From the NCBI GenBank assembly GCA_966249405.1, contig CBINDO010000143.1, positions 1 to 19,199 of the forward strand: a stretch of DNA of 19,199 nucleotides. The letters run 5' to 3'. A program made the translations under genes and the position numbers. The DNA is from SZUA-265 sp966249405 (GTDB lineage Bacteria > Myxococcota_A > Polyangia > Polyangiales > Polyangiaceae). The notes beneath the pieces are model-generated. The model was not told the origin of the DNA and ran no database searches. It saw only the letters and a program-made list of their open reading frames with translations. Position 1 is the stretch's first letter; the number at the start of each line of letters is the position of its first letter. Positions 7,694-15,823 of the stretch are shown piece after piece.

Positions 7694-7717
7694 GCGGGTC
7701 TCGGTTGCGAGACCCGC
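7694..7717. terminator. Hairpin between convergent histidine kinase and efflux operon
   Basis: There is a perfect 10-bp stem GCGGGTCTCG / CGAGACCCGC with a four-base loop. It lies in the 64-base gap between the histidine kinase stop (7655) and the pump-gene stop (7720). It begins two bases after the pump stop on the minus strand. No long T run follows on either side. Its symmetry and its place between convergent genes suggest a shared two-way terminator. Confidence 0.6.
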
Positions 7718-7719
7718 TC

Positions 7720-10700
7720 TCAGTCGTGCGCAGGGCCGAGCTGTGGCAACCCGTGGAGTCCCGCCGAGGAGGGGCGCGGCGCTTCGCCATCGATGGACCG
7801 ACGCTCGGCGCGCGGCGCCACGACGTAACCGCGAAGCGCCAGCGCGAGGACGCCAGGCAGCACCAAGAGCGTGAGCATCGTTCCTATCAACATGCCAATC
7901 ACGACGACGGTGGCCAGCGGTCGTTGGACTTCGGCGCCCGCGCTCGTCGCCAGCGCCATGGGAAGGAAACCGAGCGCCGCGACTACCGCGGTGGTCAACA
8001 CCGCGCGCGCGACGTGAGTTGTGCCGTGGGTTATCGCGTGGTCGAGGTTCTCTCCCGCTTCGAGTCGGCGTCTCACCTCGGTGGCGATCACGACCCCGTT
8101 GAGCACGCCGACCCCGCCGAGCGCGATGAATCCCACCGCCGCCGGCAGGCTGAACGGCATGTCGCGAAGCATCAAGCCGACCATGCCACCCAACAGAGAT
8201 AATGGCACGAGCGCGAATACCGCCAACGCAAAACGCAGATTCTGGAACATCCAAAGCAACATGCCGAAGATGATCGCCACGACCACCGGCACCACTACCG
8301 CGAGTCGTTTTTGTGCCCGCTCGAAGTTTTCGAATTGGCCGCCCCATTGCATCGAGTACGCGGCTGGCAGGGGAACGCTGCGTTCCACCGCTTGGCGCGC
8401 CTCCGCAACCCAAGAGACGAGATCGCGGCCGCGCAGGTTTACGTCCACGCGCACCGCGCGGCTCCGATCTTGACGGCGCACGGCGGTCGGGCCGTCGCCC
8501 TCGGACATCTGCACGACCTCGCGCAGCGGCACGCTGAGACCGTTCTCCGTCGAGACGAACAAATCGCCGATCGCGTTGGCCGTGGGGTCCGAAGGCGGCT
8601 GCAGAACGCGGATCTCGAACCTGCGCTCTTGTTCGTAGAGCTGTCCCACCGGGATCCCCTCGCGGGCAGACTGGAGCACGAGGAACGCGTCTTCCACGCG
8701 CATTCCATAACGTGCCAAGCGAGCTCGGTCGGCGACCGCGTTGATCATGGGCGAACCCAGGACACGCTCCACGCGCAGATCGCCGGTGCCGCGGATGTCG
8801 CGCACCACATCACCCACCTGGTTGGCCAAACGCGAGAGTTCCTCGAGATCCGTCCCGTAGATTTGAATCTGAACGTCGGCGCGCGAGCCGCTGATGAGCT
8901 CGTTCGTGCGGTCTTCGATCGGCTGCGAGACGGAGACGAACGTGCTTGGTACTCGCGACTCGACGGCGTTCTTGAAGGTCTCCGAGAGCGCGTCGAAGTC
9001 AGGCGCAGAAGTCCACTCCTCGAGTGGTGCCAGTCGGGTCAACACGTCCGTGTTGTCGTTGCCGACGGGGTCGGTGGCTACCTCGGCGCGGCCCGTCATG
9101 GCGAGCGTCGACTTCACCTCCGGGAACTCGTGGAGCACGCGTTCGGTTTCCAAATCCAGACGGCGCGCCTCTTCCAGCGATATGCTCGGGGCACGTCGAA
9201 TCGTCACCACGGCGTCGCCCTCGAAGATCCTCGGCACGAACTCCGCGCCCATGCGTCCAAATGCGTATCCGACGCCTGCAAGCGCGATGAACGAGCCAGC
9301 GAGCAGCGGGAGGCGCTGACGCACCGCGAACGGAACGATGCCTGCGTAACGCTCCGTCAGCCACTCCAGCCAACGGGGCCCGTGGCCCTTTGCGGGTGGG
9401 ACCAAGGTTACCAGCACGGCAGGGAAGAACACCACCGCGTAAAGGAGCGCGCCGGAGAGCGCGCAGGCCATGGTGATGGCCATCGGCCGGAACATCTTGC
9501 CTTCGATGCCCTGCAGAGCAAGAAGTGGTAGGTAAACGAGCATGATGATGGCGACGGCGAACGCCACCGGTCGAGCCACGGCCGAAGCGATGTCACCGTA
9601 AGCCTTGTCGCGGCTGGCGCCGATCAGTTTCCTGCCCGCGGTGCCCGCGATGATCGCCTCGAGGATCACGATTGGGCCGTCCACCAAGAACCCGAAATCG
9701 ATCGCGCCGAGAGACATCAAATCACCGGTGACCCCGAACAGCAACATGCCGAGCAGCGCCACACTCATCGCGAACGGGATCCCGATCACGACCGACAGCG
9801 CGCCGCGCAGCGTCCCGAGGAACAGCGCCAGGACGGCGGTCACCACGACGACGCCCTCGGCGAGGTTCTTCATCACCGTACCGATGGTGCGACCCACGAA
9901 GTCGGCCCGGTCGTAAACGACGTCGATCTGGACGCCAGCAGGTAAGTCGGCTTGGATCTCGGCAACTCGTTCGCCGACGGCACTGACGACGTCTCGGCTG
10001 TTCTCGCCCAGCAGCATCATGACGATGCCCGTGACGGCTTCGCCTTGGCCGTTGTGGGTGACCACACCGTGACGAAGGGCAGGTCCTACACGCACGTCTG
10101 CCACGCTCCTGACCAACACCGGAGTGCCGTCGGGCTCCGTGCGGATCACGACTTGACCCACCTCTTCGGGGGATTTGAGCATCCCTTGGCCGCGTACGGT
10201 GAACGACTCTTGGCCTCGCTCCACGTATCCACCGCCGGTACTGACGTTGGCGCTCTCCAGGGCATCGACCACCTGGGTCAAGGTCACCTTTTGAGCCACC
10301 AGGCGCGCTCTGTCGACGACCACCTGAACCTGCTTGAGCTCGCCGCCCATCGTGTTCACTTCGACGACGCCAGGTACGCCGCGCAAGCGCGGCACGATCT
10401 CCCAATCGAGCAACGTGCGGAGCTGCATCGCCGAGTGGTGTTGGCTGCGGACCACGAACTGAAAGATCTCGCCGAGCCCCGACGAAACCGGGGCCAGCTC
10501 CGGCACGCCGGCCTGCGGCGGGAGCTCCACGCCACGCAGCCGCTCCAGAATCAGCTGACGAGCGAACCATATGTCCGAACCGTCTTCGAACACGACGGTG
10601 ATGGCCGATAACCCGTAGCGAGATACGCTGCGCAGCTCTACCGAGCCGGGCGTGCCGTTGAGCGCATTCTCCAGCGGCATCGTGACGGTGCGCTCGACCT

Positions 10701-10878
10701 CCACGGGCGTGAGTCCGGAGGCCGAGGTGAGGACCGAGACTTGAATCGTGGAGACGTCCGGCAGTGCGTCGACGGGCAACGCGCGAGCGGCGAAGCCACC
10801 CAGCGCGAGCACCGCTGCCAACAATACCAGGACTGGCCCACGCAAACGAATGGACGCGACAACCAGTTTACCGAGCAT
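7720..10878 (-). CDS. czcA: Heavy-metal efflux RND pump, CzcA type
   Basis: This 1052-residue inner-membrane RND pump is of full family length. It would export divalent cations (Co/Zn/Cd class), or less likely monovalent copper/silver, using the proton gradient. Family marks are LPVDALPDVS (34-43), SRYGLSAITVVFEDGSDIWF near 85-104, GGGYVERGQESF near 215-226 and GRAEVATDP in the second half. The proton-relay helix reads DFGFLVDGPIVILEA, with Asp394, Asp400 and Glu407. These have the same spacing as the three acidic residues known to be needed in CzcA, which places it nearer the CzcA subclass than CusA. Two changes from the usual DGA...EN wording are Pro402 and Ala408. Twelve membrane segments and two large periplasmic loops fit the fold. 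It is the last gene of a three-gene operon; its ATG lies three bases after the adaptor stop codon. The exact metal cannot be decided from sequence. Confidence 0.93.
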   Translation of the reverse strand: MLGKLVVASIRLRGPVLVLLAAVLALGGFAARALPVDALPDVSTIQVSVLTSASGLTPVEVERTVTMPLENALNGTPGSVELRSVSRYGLSAITVVFEDGSDIWFARQLILERLRGVELPPQAGVPELAPVSSGLGEIFQFVVRSQHHSAMQLRTLLDWEIVPRLRGVPGVVEVNTMGGELKQVQVVVDRARLVAQKVTLTQVVDALESANVSTGGGYVERGQESFTVRGQGMLKSPEEVGQVVIRTEPDGTPVLVRSVADVRVGPALRHGVVTHNGQGEAVTGIVMMLLGENSRDVVSAVGERVAEIQADLPAGVQIDVVYDRADFVGRTIGTVMKNLAEGVVVVTAVLALFLGTLRGALSVVIGIPFAMSVALLGMLLFGVTGDLMSLGAIDFGFLVDGPIVILEAIIAGTAGRKLIGASRDKAYGDIASAVARPVAFAVAIIMLVYLPLLALQGIEGKMFRPMAITMACALSGALLYAVVFFPAVLVTLVPPAKGHGPRWLEWLTERYAGIVPFAVRQRLPLLAGSFIALAGVGYAFGRMGAEFVPRIFEGDAVVTIRRAPSISLEEARRLDLETERVLHEFPEVKSTLAMTGRAEVATDPVGNDNTDVLTRLAPLEEWTSAPDFDALSETFKNAVESRVPSTFVSVSQPIEDRTNELISGSRADVQIQIYGTDLEELSRLANQVGDVVRDIRGTGDLRVERVLGSPMINAVADRARLARYGMRVEDAFLVLQSAREGIPVGQLYEQERRFEIRVLQPPSDPTANAIGDLFVSTENGLSVPLREVVQMSEGDGPTAVRRQDRSRAVRVDVNLRGRDLVSWVAEARQAVERSVPLPAAYSMQWGGQFENFERAQKRLAVVVPVVVAIIFGMLLWMFQNLRFALAVFALVPLSLLGGMVGLMLRDMPFSLPAAVGFIALGGVGVLNGVVIATEVRRRLEAGENLDHAITHGTTHVARAVLTTAVVAALGFLPMALATSAGAEVQRPLATVVVIGMLIGTMLTLLVLPGVLALALRGYVVAPRAERRSIDGEAPRPSSAGLHGLPQLGPAHD

Positions 10879-10881
10879 GCG

Positions 10882-12141
10882 TTACCTGAAGAGTTCACTC
10901 TTGATGGCAAATACGCCGCGGACCACGACGGACTGGCCCTCGTGGAGACCCTCGAGGACCTGCTGCTGGTCGCCGTTTGACCCGCCGAGCTTCACTGCCA
11001 CGGCGCGCACCGACGTGGGCGTATCACTGACGAATACGGTGGGCTGACCGTCGATGACCGTGACCGCGTCGTTCGGCACGAACAGGACGGGGCGGCTCGC
11101 GCCCTGCGTCGCCTGAATCTCCGCGGTCACGGCTTGGCCGGGCCGGAGCTTGCGAGACTTGTTGTCGATCGCGATGCGCACGTCGGTCGAGCGCGTGTCT
11201 GGATCGATCTGCGCGCCGATGTGCGCGACGTGACCTTCGATGCGTTCGCCGGGGGCGGCAGCCGGGCTGAGCACCACCGAGTCGCCAACGCGAATGCTTG
11301 CCAAATTCTGCTCGTAGACCGCGAGCTCGACCCAAAGGTGATCGAGGTTGGCGATCCGGAACGCGACCAAGTCGGCGTCCACGGACTGCCCGGCGGCGAC
11401 ATGACGTTCGATCAGCGTGCCGCTGATCGGCGAGCGGATGGCGTGACGCCCGAGACCGATCACGCCTTTGCCGTCGGCAGAGCTGCCCATCGCCGCAACC
11501 CGTTGTCTTGCCGCGTGGAGCAGCGCTTCGTATTTGCTGAGCTCGGTTTGGGCTACCTCGAACTCACGCGCCGTCGACAGCTGTTTGTCCTTCAACCGAC
11601 GTTCACGCTCGGCATTGATCTGCGCGGCACGCAGCTCGGCTTCGAGCGTCGCGACCGATGCCTGGGCCTCTCCGAGCTCGGCGCTCTCGACCTCCGCGAG
11701 GAGTTCACCTTTCTCGACGACGTCGCCCTCGAACTTCTTCACCGAGCGAACCAAGCCGCGCAACCGCGTGCCAACAGCGGCCATGTGAGTCGGATTGAAC
11801 GCCACCGTTCCGACCACCCATACCACCGGAGTCAACGGCGCCTTCTGCACGGTCGCGCGCTCCAGTTGGATCCGCTTGGCGTAGGCTTCGGAAAAGACGA
11901 TCGAATCGCCCTCCACCCGAGGCACGTCGGGCGGAACCGATGCCGCAGCCGGCTTCTCCAGCGAGTTCGACCAAGCTGCGAGCGAGCCCAAACACAACAA
12001 GCCGCCGAGGATCCATAGTGCGTTGCGGCGCCAGCGTGCCGGCTTACTACGCTGCTCGTGCTCCGAAGTTTTGGGGATCTCCGAGTCTCCCGCGCTCGGT
12101 TCGAGCGACGTGCGTTGGTCGTCATCGGGGGGAGTAGTCAT
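10882..12141 (-). CDS. Periplasmic adaptor (membrane fusion protein) of the metal RND pump, CzcB-like
   Basis: This 419-residue adaptor would link the inner-membrane pump to the outer-membrane channel. I chose the ATG at 12141, not a start 40 codons upstream. It overlaps the channel gene's TGA as ATGA and has AGGAG nine bases before it. In order, the protein has a charged cytoplasmic N-terminus, one membrane anchor (about 40-56), and half of a lipoyl-like domain (about 121-158, with VRSVKKFEGDVVEKGELL). Then come an alpha-helical hairpin (about 155-217), the second lipoyl half with RSPISGTL, a beta-barrel (about 265-345) and a membrane-proximal domain to the end. It resembles the CzcB/CusB group, but I see no His-rich N-terminal metal-binding extension and no lipobox. 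It is the middle gene of the channel-adaptor-pump operon. Confidence 0.9.
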   Translation of the reverse strand: MTTPPDDDQRTSLEPSAGDSEIPKTSEHEQRSKPARWRRNALWILGGLLCLGSLAAWSNSLEKPAAASVPPDVPRVEGDSIVFSEAYAKRIQLERATVQKAPLTPVVWVVGTVAFNPTHMAAVGTRLRGLVRSVKKFEGDVVEKGELLAEVESAELGEAQASVATLEAELRAAQINAERERRLKDKQLSTAREFEVAQTELSKYEALLHAARQRVAAMGSSADGKGVIGLGRHAIRSPISGTLIERHVAAGQSVDADLVAFRIANLDHLWVELAVYEQNLASIRVGDSVVLSPAAAPGERIEGHVAHIGAQIDPDTRSTDVRIAIDNKSRKLRPGQAVTAEIQATQGASRPVLFVPNDAVTVIDGQPTVFVSDTPTSVRAVAVKLGGSNGDQQQVLEGLHEGQSVVVRGVFAIKSELFR

Positions 12142-13475
12142 GGTAGTTCTCCTGTGAGTTGGATGAGTTCGCCCAGCAACGACCATTGCTGCTCGACGAC
12201 GTTCAGGCGCTCGAGCGACAACATCGCGAAGTCGCGCCGGCTGAGCAGCACGGCGAGCCAATCGGTCTTGCCGGCTTCGAGGGTGGCAGCCGCCGATTCG
12301 ACGGCGGCGTTGGCCGCAGGCAAAGCGACGGTCGTGAGCAGCTCGTAGGCACTCGTCGCGTACCGATACTGTTCTGCGATGCCATCGATTTGTCGTTCGA
12401 TGATGGCGCGTGCCACCGCACCTTGGGTTTGCGCTCGTAGTGCTTCACTCTCGGCGCGCGCCTTTTCCCCCTGCAGAGCGCGCACTGCCGGCACCTCGTA
12501 CGCGATGCCGAGACCCATGCGGGCCTCGCCGAAGTCCCCCCGACCTCCCATCAGCATCAACTGCAGCGGCCCCAACGACTCCCGATCTAGCCGCGCGCGT
12601 TGTGATTCGAAATACTTGGCCTCTGCTTCGGCCGACGACACGGCAGGCGGGAGCCGACGCTCGATCCGGGCCAGATACGCGTCGAATTGCGCGGGTGGCG
12701 TCAAGGAGGGCGTGCCAACGGCGGCGTACGGCTCACCAGTGATGCGGCTGAGGTGGGTCAGGGCGCTGGCGAAGCGGCCGCGGGCCTCCTGGAGCAGTAC
12801 TTCGTTCCGCGCCAGCTCGACCTTGGCCATGGTCGCGTCTCGAATGACCGTGTCTCCCGAGGCCAAGCGCGACTCGTACAACTCTGCGCTCCGACGCGCG
12901 ATCCCGACCATTTGTTCGAGCACGCGAACGCGTTCCGCCTGTACCTGCACGAGTCCGTACACGGCATAGGCCTCGCCCAGAGCCGACGCTTCGGCGATGT
13001 CGAGGCCAGCTTCGAAAATGCCCTGATAGGCTTCGGCTTCCGTGATGCGTTTCGAGCGCTGACCGAAGACCTCGAAGGGCAGCCACAACGTGCCTCCGAG
13101 CGCCACGTCTTTGGTCGTGCCACCCGTGCCGCGTTGCCCGGTTACCTCGAAGTACGGATTTTGCAGTGGTGCGCGGCGAGCGTTGACGAACTCGGTTTGA
13201 CTCACCGCCAACGCCGCTTCGCCCAGACGCACCTGCGGCGCATGTTTGCGGACGCGATCCAATACCGACGTCAAAGGCGGGACGGCCCGTCCCTCGAGGT
13301 GATGCCTTGCTTCGGCTACCGCTGTGTTTACGCCCAATGGCGCGCCGAGCCAACACGACGCACCGAAACCAATGAGCACCGTGGATTGGCGCAGAATAAC
13401 GGACAGAGACGCGAGCGCGGTGTGCCTTGGGCAGGACTTAGCAGCGCAGGACGTGGCAGTGCAGGACGTAATCAT
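12138..13475 (-). CDS. Outer-membrane efflux channel (TolC/CzcC family)
   Basis: This 445-residue outer-membrane factor forms the exit duct of the RND complex. The body shows the two-repeat helical pattern of the family, with LGEAALAVSQTEFVNARRAP, NPYFEVTG, LGEAYAVYGLVQVQAERVRV and a C-terminal SLLGELIQLTGELP. It is the first gene of the operon, and its TGA overlaps the adaptor ATG by four bases, suggesting translational coupling. The start is uncertain. The only in-frame ATG, at 13475, gives an odd N-terminus made of three pentapeptides ending in Ser-Cys, followed by a long hydrophobic stretch (about 19-50) broken by Arg29. A later non-ATG start near residue 28 would give a more ordinary signal peptide (charged n-region, then a hydrophobic core), but I see no good ribosome site for either. 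I kept the ATG. Confidence 0.85.
   Translation of the reverse strand: MITSCTATSCAAKSCPRHTALASLSVILRQSTVLIGFGASCWLGAPLGVNTAVAEARHHLEGRAVPPLTSVLDRVRKHAPQVRLGEAALAVSQTEFVNARRAPLQNPYFEVTGQRGTGGTTKDVALGGTLWLPFEVFGQRSKRITEAEAYQGIFEAGLDIAEASALGEAYAVYGLVQVQAERVRVLEQMVGIARRSAELYESRLASGDTVIRDATMAKVELARNEVLLQEARGRFASALTHLSRITGEPYAAVGTPSLTPPAQFDAYLARIERRLPPAVSSAEAEAKYFESQRARLDRESLGPLQLMLMGGRGDFGEARMGLGIAYEVPAVRALQGEKARAESEALRAQTQGAVARAIIERQIDGIAEQYRYATSAYELLTTVALPAANAAVESAAATLEAGKTDWLAVLLSRRDFAMLSLERLNVVEQQWSLLGELIQLTGELP
13431..13475 (-). repeat. Three 15-base tandem repeats at the start of the channel gene
   Basis: The plus-strand heptamer GCAGGAC recurs exactly at 13431, 13446 and 13461, giving three consecutive 15-base units, with the rest of each unit diverged. 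On the minus strand the units code for the first 15 residues of the channel protein as MITSC, TATSC and AAKSC. The initiation codon is inside the outermost unit, so a copy-number change would lengthen or shorten the N-terminus in frame. Confidence 0.8.
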
Positions 13476-14123
13476 CTTGAAACAGCTGGCCCCCGGCGTT
13501 GGTTACGGGGGTATTTCTGCAAAACTCCGGTAAACGATGACTGGTCGGAGGTGTCACTCCGGTTTCTCCAGTGACGCGGATCGGTTGCCAACCCGCATCT
13601 GACCAATGGCCCAAACAACGAGATCACCCTAGACGGATCCCGGGAGCGCGCTCGAGCAATATTCGAAACATTAGGGCAAACACTCGAGGATGCAACACCC
13701 AATATCGTCAAAATCGACACAGGTAGCCGGCGGTGTGGCGGAATTGAGATGTTGTCTTATGGACGCATGAAGTGAACGCAGGCTACCAACTGCGACCATG
13801 CACTGGGGGCGGCCCCGGTGACACACGCGGCGACGCGTCGGCGGCGCGTGTCAGTAGGGGGCGGGACGCGGGTGGGGGAACGCGCCGGTGCCTCACGGTT
13901 GTTCAGGGGGGCTGCCGCGACGGGAGTCCACGAACGCTGGCAGCAGCCCACCCCGACTCAGGCCAGCTCGCGGAGGTGGAGCCGGACGGCGCGATGGTTA
14001 GAAAGTCCCGACGACGGCTGCAGTTCGGGTCATCGCGAAGGATTTGGAGGGTCATGGCCTGCCGATAGGGCACGGAATGCTTTGCGGGGTTGCCGGTTTG
14101 TCGTAGGACGCGGGCCCTTTTTC
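13476..14123. other. 648-base divergent intergenic region with structured, G-rich half
   Basis: This region separates the minus-strand efflux operon from the plus-strand ABC operon. The efflux-proximal part (13476-13720) has lower GC and the operator-like repeats. The ABC-proximal part (13800-14100) is G-rich and can fold strongly. A 35-base dyad at 13819-13853 has outer arms TGACAC / GTGTCA and the core palindrome CGACGCGTCG. A second stem GGGCTGC / GCAGCCC is at 13909-13949. An open frame continues upstream of the ABC ATPase into this region from a GTG at 13818. It encodes Arg/Ser/Gly-rich sequence with no ABC-family features, so I leave it uncalled. I find no tRNA or recognisable known RNA by eye. 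Confidence 0.5.
13524..13575 (-). promoter_or_regulatory. Operator-like repeats upstream of the metal efflux operon
   Basis: The octamer ACTCCGGT occurs at 13524-13531 and again at 13556-13563, exactly 32 bases (about three helical turns) apart. Between and overlapping them are the dyads CGGAG-N6-CTCCG (13546-13561) and GTCACT-N11-AGTGAC (13553-13575). The cluster lies 50-100 bases upstream of the channel gene start, where a metal-responsive repressor or response regulator would bind. I cannot assign the regulator, and no convincing -35/-10 pair stands out next to it. Confidence 0.3.
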
Positions 14124-15080
14124 ATGTTGTCCGTCACCGGCCTATCTAAATTGTATGGCGCGACTTACGCGGTTCGCGACGTGAGCTTCGAGGTGGCGCC
14201 GGGAGAGGTGGTCGGATTTTTGGGTCCCAACGGCGCCGGCAAGACGACGACACTGCGCATGATTGCAGGCTTCGTCGGCCCGACCGAAGGCTCGGTGCGG
14301 ATCGGAGGTCTCGACGTCCAAGACGAGCCGATCCGGGCGCGTCGGCAGCTCGGCTACATGCCGGAGCAGTGCCCCTCGTATCCGGAGATGAAGGTCGGCG
14401 AATATCTGATGTTTCGCGCCGCCCTGAAGGGTGTGGCAAGGAGCGCGAGGCGACGTGAGGTCGCCGACGCGATGACGGTCGCTCACGTCGCCGACCGCCA
14501 GCAGGCGCTGGTGGGACATCTATCGAAGGGGTACCGGCAGCGGCTGGGCTTGGCCGATGCCCTGCTCGGCGCGCCGCCGCTCTTGATTTTGGACGAGCCG
14601 ACCTCGGGCCTCGATCCGAACCAGGTGCGTGAAGTGCGGCAGGTGATCGACGCCCGTCGCGGGCGGCACACCATCTTGGTGTCGACTCACGTGCTCTCCG
14701 AGGTGGAGGCGACGTGTCAACGCGCCATCGTCATCCACCGTGGGCGGCTCGTGGCCCACGGCACCCTGGATGAGCTGCGGGCAGAACGCAAGCCGAAGGC
14801 GGTCGAGGTCGTGGTGTTGGGGTCAGAAGAACAAACCTCGTCGCTCCGCGCGATCGCGACGAACCAGGCCGACCTCGGGGAGGGGCGGGTGCGGCTTCGG
14901 TTACCACTCGCGTCGGCGCGCCATGTCGAAGGCCAGGGACAGTCGGCGGCACCAACGACCACCGACGGGTGGGTGCGTGAACTCGTGAATCGCGGGGTGC
15001 GAGTCGAAAGTGTGGCGCCCGTGGGCTCTTCGCTGGAAGACGCGTTCGCGATGCTGACGAACCAAGAAGGGCTGAGCTGA
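14124..15080 (+). CDS. ABC transporter ATPase (GldA-like, ABC-2 class)
   Basis: This 318-residue ATP-binding subunit would power the permease encoded next. It has Walker A GPNGAGKT (34-41), Q-loop Gln82, the signature LSKGYRQR (133-140, in place of the common LSGGQ), Walker B LLILDEPT (153-160), the D-loop SGLD and H-loop His189 in STHVLSE. A C-terminal extension (about 215-318) is usual for drug- or Gld-type ABC-2 ATPases. I chose the ATG at 14124 because the family N-terminus (MLSVTGLSKLYG) starts exactly there. The frame stays open to a GTG at 13818, but the extra 102 residues look non-coding. The ribosome site is weak (AGGA at 14105-14108). The stop overlaps the permease start as TGATG. 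The transported substrate is not known. Confidence 0.92.
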   Translation: MLSVTGLSKLYGATYAVRDVSFEVAPGEVVGFLGPNGAGKTTTLRMIAGFVGPTEGSVRIGGLDVQDEPIRARRQLGYMPEQCPSYPEMKVGEYLMFRAALKGVARSARRREVADAMTVAHVADRQQALVGHLSKGYRQRLGLADALLGAPPLLILDEPTSGLDPNQVREVRQVIDARRGRHTILVSTHVLSEVEATCQRAIVIHRGRLVAHGTLDELRAERKPKAVEVVVLGSEEQTSSLRAIATNQADLGEGRVRLRLPLASARHVEGQGQSAAPTTTDGWVRELVNRGVRVESVAPVGSSLEDAFAMLTNQEGLS

Positions 15081-15823
15081 TGGTTGGGTTCGTACCCGTG
15101 CTCGAGCGTGAGTTGCGCAGCTATTGGGTGACCCCGCTGGCGTGGGTGTTGTTGTTTGCGTTCTTGCTGCTCCAGGGCGTCAGCTTCATCTTGATGCTCG
15201 ATCACTACAACCAATTCGCGGGCGCCGCGGTGGCGGAAGGTCCGATTCAGGGCTACTTCGCCTCGTTGTTCGTGCCCGTGTCGCTCCTCATCGTGTGTCC
15301 GGCGCTCAGTATGCGAGCGTTTGCCGAAGAGCGCCGCAGCGGGACGCTCGAGGCGCTGCTCACGGCGCCGGTTTCGCCGGTCGCGGTAGTGCTCGGGAAG
15401 TACTTCGCCATGTTGCTCACCTATTGCGGCATGTGGCTCCCAACGCTGCTCTACGTCGTGATCTTGCGTGACACGGGGACGGTGGATTGGGCGGTGGTGG
15501 GCGTGAGTTACTTGGGGATCGCGCTGATTGGTGGCGCTTACCTAGCGATCGGTACGCTGATGAGCGCGCTCACCGACAGCCAGCTGATCGCCCTCATGTT
15601 GACGACGCTGGTCTTGTTCGGGTTGTTCATTTTGGGGATTGGTGAACAGGTGTTCGAACCCGGACTGGTGCTCGACGTGTGTCGTCACGTCTCGATCTTG
15701 GGCCAGCTCGAAGACTTTTCGCGGGGCCTGGTCGATAGCCGCCGGGTCTTCTTCGACGCGAGCGTGATCGCGCTTGCGCTGTTCTTTTGCGGACGAGTGG
15801 TCGACTCGTGGAGGTACGAGTGA
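15080..15823 (+). CDS. ABC-2 permease, GldF-like
   Basis: This 247-residue membrane protein has about six membrane segments (18-40, 58-78, 102-128, 136-162, 166-188 and 222-241). The cytoplasmic loop motif EERRSGTLEALLTAPVS at 83-99 is a hallmark of ABC-2 permeases of the GldF/NosY type and contacts the ATPase. Near the end, the HVSILGQLEDFSRGLVDSRR pattern before the last helix also matches this group. The ATG shares one base with the ATPase stop, and its own TGA overlaps the next gene's GTG, so the genes are tightly coupled. In Flavobacterium, GldA, GldF and GldG together are needed for gliding. Whether this protein moves a substrate or builds a surface machine is unknown here. Confidence 0.9.
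   Translation: MVGFVPVLERELRSYWVTPLAWVLLFAFLLLQGVSFILMLDHYNQFAGAAVAEGPIQGYFASLFVPVSLLIVCPALSMRAFAEERRSGTLEALLTAPVSPVAVVLGKYFAMLLTYCGMWLPTLLYVVILRDTGTVDWAVVGVSYLGIALIGGAYLAIGTLMSALTDSQLIALMLTTLVLFGLFILGIGEQVFEPGLVLDVCRHVSILGQLEDFSRGLVDSRRVFFDASVIALALFFCGRVVDSWRYE

Noticed and set aside
7640..8413. 257-codon minus-strand frame overlapping the end of the pump gene
   Set aside because: It is out of frame with the pump, whose sequence here is clearly the conserved C-terminal membrane domain. The alternative translation is Arg/Gly/His-rich shadow.
13580..13597. Possible sigma-54 promoter TTGGCA-N8-CCGCGT on the minus strand
   Set aside because: The GG-N10-GC spacing fits, but the -12 element departs from TTGCW and the match is too weak to call in GC-rich DNA.
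13472..13720. 82-codon GTG-started frame whose TGA overlaps the channel-gene ATG (ATGA), suggestive of a coupled leader peptide
   Set aside because: Its third-codon-position GC (about 56% by hand count) is low for such a GC-rich window, it has no ribosome site, and its translation has no signal, membrane or domain pattern. The overlap is probably chance.
13722..13787. GGTAGCC / GGCTACC 7-bp arms 66 bases apart, resembling a tRNA acceptor stem
   Set aside because: There is no D arm, anticodon arm or TTCGA-type T loop between the arms on either strand.
13818..14123. GTG-started N-terminal extension of the ABC ATPase
   Set aside because: The extra 102 residues have no ABC-family similarity, and the family's normal N-terminus begins exactly at the ATG at 14124.
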